Source of the DNA: Anaerofustis stercorihominis DSM 17244
GTDB lineage: Bacteria > Bacillota > Clostridia > Eubacteriales > Anaerofustaceae
DNA length: 64,000 nucleotides
Reading direction: 5' to 3'
Assembly: GCF_000154825.1 (NCBI RefSeq)
Contig: NZ_DS560015.1
Location: 606,559 to 670,558 of the forward strand
Below the pieces are notes generated by a model. It was not told where the DNA came from. It did not search any database and saw only the letters and a program-made list of their open reading frames with translations. The translations under genes were made by a program, and so were the position numbers. Position 1 is the stretch's first letter. Every line of letters begins with the position of its first letter. Below are positions 61,129 to 64,000 of this stretch, piece by piece.

Positions 61129-63777
61129 ATGATGAGCGAGAACATACTTGATAAACAGTACGATCCCGGTAAGATAGAAGGTAAGATATACGAAAAATGG
61201 GAAAAGGGCGGATATTTCAAACCCGAAATAAATAAGGACGGAAAGCCTTTTACCATTATAATGCCTCCTCCTAACATCACCGGAAAGCTTCATATCGGAC
61301 ATGCCTTCGATGATACTCTTCAGGATATACTTATCCGTTATAAGAGGATGAAAGGCTACGCCGCACTATGGGTTCCGGGAGAAGACCATGCGAGTATCGC
61401 TACGGAAGTAAAAGTAGTCGATAAGATAAAAGAAGAAACGGGAAAAACAAAACAGGATCTCGGAAGAGAGAAGTTTCTAAAAGAAGCGTGGAACTGGGCG
61501 AAGACTTACAGAAAAGAAATAGCAAATCAGGTAAGGAAGCTGGGTTCTTCATGCGACTGGTCGAGAGAACGCTTTACAATGGATGAGGGCGTTAGCGAAG
61601 CGGTTAAGGAAACTTTTATCAGGCTCTATAAAAAAGGTCTTATTTACCGTGGTAACAGGATAATAAACTGGTGTCCCAGCTGTAAGACCGCTTTAAGCGA
61701 TGCGGAAGTTGAATATGAAGAACAAGCCGGACATTTATGGCATATAAAATATCCTATAAAAGACAGCGATGAATTTGTCGTGATTGCGACAACAAGACCC
61801 GAAACTATGCTTGGAGATACTGCAGTCGCTATAAATCCCGATGACGAAAGATATTTCCACCTTAAAGGCAAGAGTTTGATACTTCCTCTCGTGAACAAAG
61901 AAATACCTATAGTATTCGATGAATACGTGGATAAACAGTTCGGTACGGGGTGTGTTAAGATAACTCCTTGCCACGACCCTAATGACTTTGAAGTGGGGCT
62001 TAGACACGACCTTGAACAGATAAGAGTTTTCAATGATGACGGTACCATAAACGAGCTTGGCGGAAAATACCAAGGGCTTACGACAAAACAGGCAAGAAAA
62101 GAAATAGTTAAAGACCTTGAAGAACTTGGGTTACTGGAAAAAATAGAAGACCATATGCATAATGTAGGTACATGCTACAGATGTCATGCAACGGTAGAAC
62201 CTCTTACATCACTTCAGTGGTTCGTAAAAATGGAGCCTCTTGCAAAACCCGCAATAGACGCTGTAAATGAAAAGGAAGTAAATTTCGTTCCTGACAGATT
62301 TAAGAAGATTTACTTCAACTGGATGGAAAATATAAAGGACTGGTGTATATCAAGACAGCTTTGGTGGGGACACAGGATACCTGCTTATTACTGCGAAGAG
62401 TGCGGTGAAATGGTAGTTTCAAAGGAAATGCCCGCTAAGTGCGAGAAATGCGGATGTACGTCTTTCAAACAGGACGAAGACGCTCTTGATACATGGTTCT
62501 CTTCCGCACTTTGGCCTTTTTCTACTTTAGGCTGGCCGAAGGAAACCGAAGACCTCAAAAAATTCTATCCTAACGATGTCCTCGTTACCGGATTTGATAT
62601 AATTTTCTTCTGGGTTGCGAGAATGGTTTTTTCAGGTATAGAACAAATGGGAGAACCTCCTTTCCACCATGTATATATACATGGTTTGGTTCGAGACTCT
62701 CAGGGAAGAAAGATGAGTAAATCTCTCGGAAATGGTATAGACCCTCTTGAAGTAATAGACAAGTACGGAGCAGACGTACTTCGTTTCTCTCTCGTTACGG
62801 GGAATAAAGCCGGCAACGATACAAGGTGGCAGGAAAGCAAAGTAGAAGCAAACAGGAACTTTGCAAACAAAATAAACAATGCCGCAAGATTTATACTTAT
62901 GAACCTCGAAGATTTTGACGAGAATAAAAAAGCGGATTTGCCTAAGCTTCATAATACTGATAAATGGATTATCTCGAGAACTAATCAAATGGTCAAAGAG
63001 GTCACTGCAAATATAGAAAAATACGAATTCGGTATCGCAGCGGAAAAACTTTATACATTCATATGGAACGAGTTCTGCGACCTTTATATCGAATTTGCCA
63101 AACCGAGCCTGAACAGTGATAATAAAGAGGACAGGTTCAACACTCAGTATACTCTTAACTTAGTGTTCATGAATATCCTTAAAATGCTTCACCCTTATAT
63201 GCCTTTCATTACAGAGCATATTTATTCTTTCATGCCGGGCAGAGAGGATATGCTTATCGCTGCTGAATATCCTGAATACAAAGAAGAATACGACTTCCCT
63301 AAGGAAGAAGAGGATATAACCATAATCGTAGAGGCTTTAAGGACTGTAAGGAACGCCAGAGCAAATATGGATATACCTCCTTCAAAGAAAGCCGACGGAT
63401 ATATATTCCCCAGCTCGAAAGAAATGAAAGAAGTATTTTCTTCAAGCAAGGACATCCTTATTAAACTTGCTAGCTTTAAGGATATAAACTTCATTGACGG
63501 TGAATATGATAAGGAAGAATCTCTTTGTGTAGTAGTAGAGGGCGGTAAGATCTTTATCCCTATGGGAGAACTTATCGACAGGGAAAAAGAAATCGAAAGA
63601 CTTAAAAACGAAGAAAAGAAACTTAACGGAGAAATTTCCAGACTTGAAAAGAAACTTTCGAACAAGAATTTCACCGACAAGGCTCCCGAAAAGGTAGTTG
63701 AAGGAGAAAGAGAAAAACTTAAGAAGTATCAGTCTTTGATGGAGGAAGTCAAAGAGAGTCTTATAAAACTTAAATAA
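61129..63777 (+). CDS. valS: Valyl-tRNA synthetase
   Basis: 882 aa class I synthetase, typical length. HIGH motif in [17 protein letters not shown] (about 45-60), editing domain CP1 with [15 protein letters not shown], zinc-type Cys pairs ([16 protein letters not shown]), KMSKS motif in [17 protein letters not shown] (about 525), anticodon domain, and a C-terminal coiled-coil arm ([20 protein letters not shown]). Charges tRNA-Val. AAGGGGGTAA precedes ATGATG, so the start could be either codon. No T-box leader was recognised. Confidence 0.98.
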   Translation: MMSENILDKQYDPGKIEGKIYEKWEKGGYFKPEINKDGKPFTIIMPPPNITGKLHIGHAFDDTLQDILIRYKRMKGYAALWVPGEDHASIATEVKVVDKIKEETGKTKQDLGREKFLKEAWNWAKTYRKEIANQVRKLGSSCDWSRERFTMDEGVSEAVKETFIRLYKKGLIYRGNRIINWCPSCKTALSDAEVEYEEQAGHLWHIKYPIKDSDEFVVIATTRPETMLGDTAVAINPDDERYFHLKGKSLILPLVNKEIPIVFDEYVDKQFGTGCVKITPCHDPNDFEVGLRHDLEQIRVFNDDGTINELGGKYQGLTTKQARKEIVKDLEELGLLEKIEDHMHNVGTCYRCHATVEPLTSLQWFVKMEPLAKPAIDAVNEKEVNFVPDRFKKIYFNWMENIKDWCISRQLWWGHRIPAYYCEECGEMVVSKEMPAKCEKCGCTSFKQDEDALDTWFSSALWPFSTLGWPKETEDLKKFYPNDVLVTGFDIIFFWVARMVFSGIEQMGEPPFHHVYIHGLVRDSQGRKMSKSLGNGIDPLEVIDKYGADVLRFSLVTGNKAGNDTRWQESKVEANRNFANKINNAARFILMNLEDFDENKKADLPKLHNTDKWIISRTNQMVKEVTANIEKYEFGIAAEKLYTFIWNEFCDLYIEFAKPSLNSDNKEDRFNTQYTLNLVFMNILKMLHPYMPFITEHIYSFMPGREDMLIAAEYPEYKEEYDFPKEEEDITIIVEALRTVRNARANMDIPPSKKADGYIFPSSKEMKEVFSSSKDILIKLASFKDINFIDGEYDKEESLCVVVEGGKIFIPMGELIDREKEIERLKNEEKKLNGEISRLEKKLSNKNFTDKAPEKVVEGEREKLKKYQSLMEEVKESLIKLK

Positions 63778-63780
63778 TCA

Positions 63781-63810
63781 AATCCTCGGAATAATCCGAG
63801 GATTTTTTAT
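63781..63810 (+). terminator. Terminator of valS
   Basis: AATCCTCGG-AATAAT-CCGAGGATT followed by TTTTT, three bases past the stop. Confidence 0.92.
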
Positions 63811-64000
63811 TTTTTAAAAAACATGCATCATTATAATAAGTCTTAAAATTTTAACAATATATATTGTAATTTAGTTTGAATATAAATGCACTCTCTTATT
63901 CCTAATCATTTAAATTTATTATATAGTAGTAAAACCCTTAGAACCCAAGAAAATATTTATATTGTTACAAGAAATATTTTAATGGTTTTAATCAGTAAAT
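63811..64000. other. AT-rich tail of the window
   Basis: No gene, hairpin or repeat recognised in the last 190 bases. Confidence 0.5.

Noticed and set aside
62680..62700. GGTTCGAGAC, resembling a tRNA T-loop
   Set aside because: It lies within valS coding sequence with no acceptor or anticodon stems around it.

Overview
The window is low-GC DNA (about one third G+C by eye) with strong Shine-Dalgarno sites and many TTG/GTG starts. It also has a lonA-ysxC pair, a dcw cluster with a PASTA-type PBP and DivIB-like FtsQ, and rubrerythrin and rubredoxin. Together these point to an anaerobic Firmicute of class Clostridia, possibly Eubacteriaceae-like; I cannot fix the genus. No tRNA, rRNA, CRISPR array, transposase or complete prophage was seen.

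Layout, left to right. 1-2280: two tandem MoeA-like genes (minus). 2365-3345: dense repeats. 3464-5965: a lone phage-structural-like gene. 6207-9145: lon-ysxC. 9581-14328: two hybrid histidine kinases. 14627-16649: Ktr potassium uptake. 16979-18829: rapZ-yvcK. 19131-20841: a 46-aa membrane peptide, an ArsR repressor and a hydrolase broken by an in-frame TAG. 21035-22143: a split chromate-type transporter. 22976-27140: a two-component system, a TVP38-type membrane protein and a putative NlpC/P60-like hydrolase. 27230-33180: two related convergent-promoter loci that look like type I toxin-antitoxin modules, around an XRE/DUF6809 pair, rubrerythrin, recX, mtnN and a DUF5698 protein. 33294-38180: small membrane genes, an M50 protease, an XRE regulator and a YgjV-like protein. 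38841-43589: typA, rubredoxin, an orphan membrane protein, a polysaccharide deacetylase and a DUF1540 protein. 44231-44733: a ribbon-helix-helix gene pair with its own operator. 44815-59550: the division and cell-wall cluster mraZ-rsmH-ftsL-pbp-murF-mraY-murD-ftsW-murG-murA-ftsQ-ftsZ (minus). 60152-60762: a large structured noncoding RNA. 60936-63777: a small membrane protein and valS.

Three things stand out. (1) A mosaic family of palindrome-rich intergenic repeats fills about 15 gaps, sits at gene 3' ends, supplies the stop codons of three genes and interrupts the dcw cluster. One copy has perfect 60-bp terminal inverted repeats. (2) A roughly 600-nt RNA gene has a consensus promoter, a closing terminal stem, many internal hairpins and its own terminator. 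(3) There are small regulatory systems: paired type I TA-like loci, a 10-bp-phased MraZ operator on the dcw promoter, an RHH operator, an ArsR operator pair, and an inverted pair of 39-nt motifs whose stems differ by compensatory changes.
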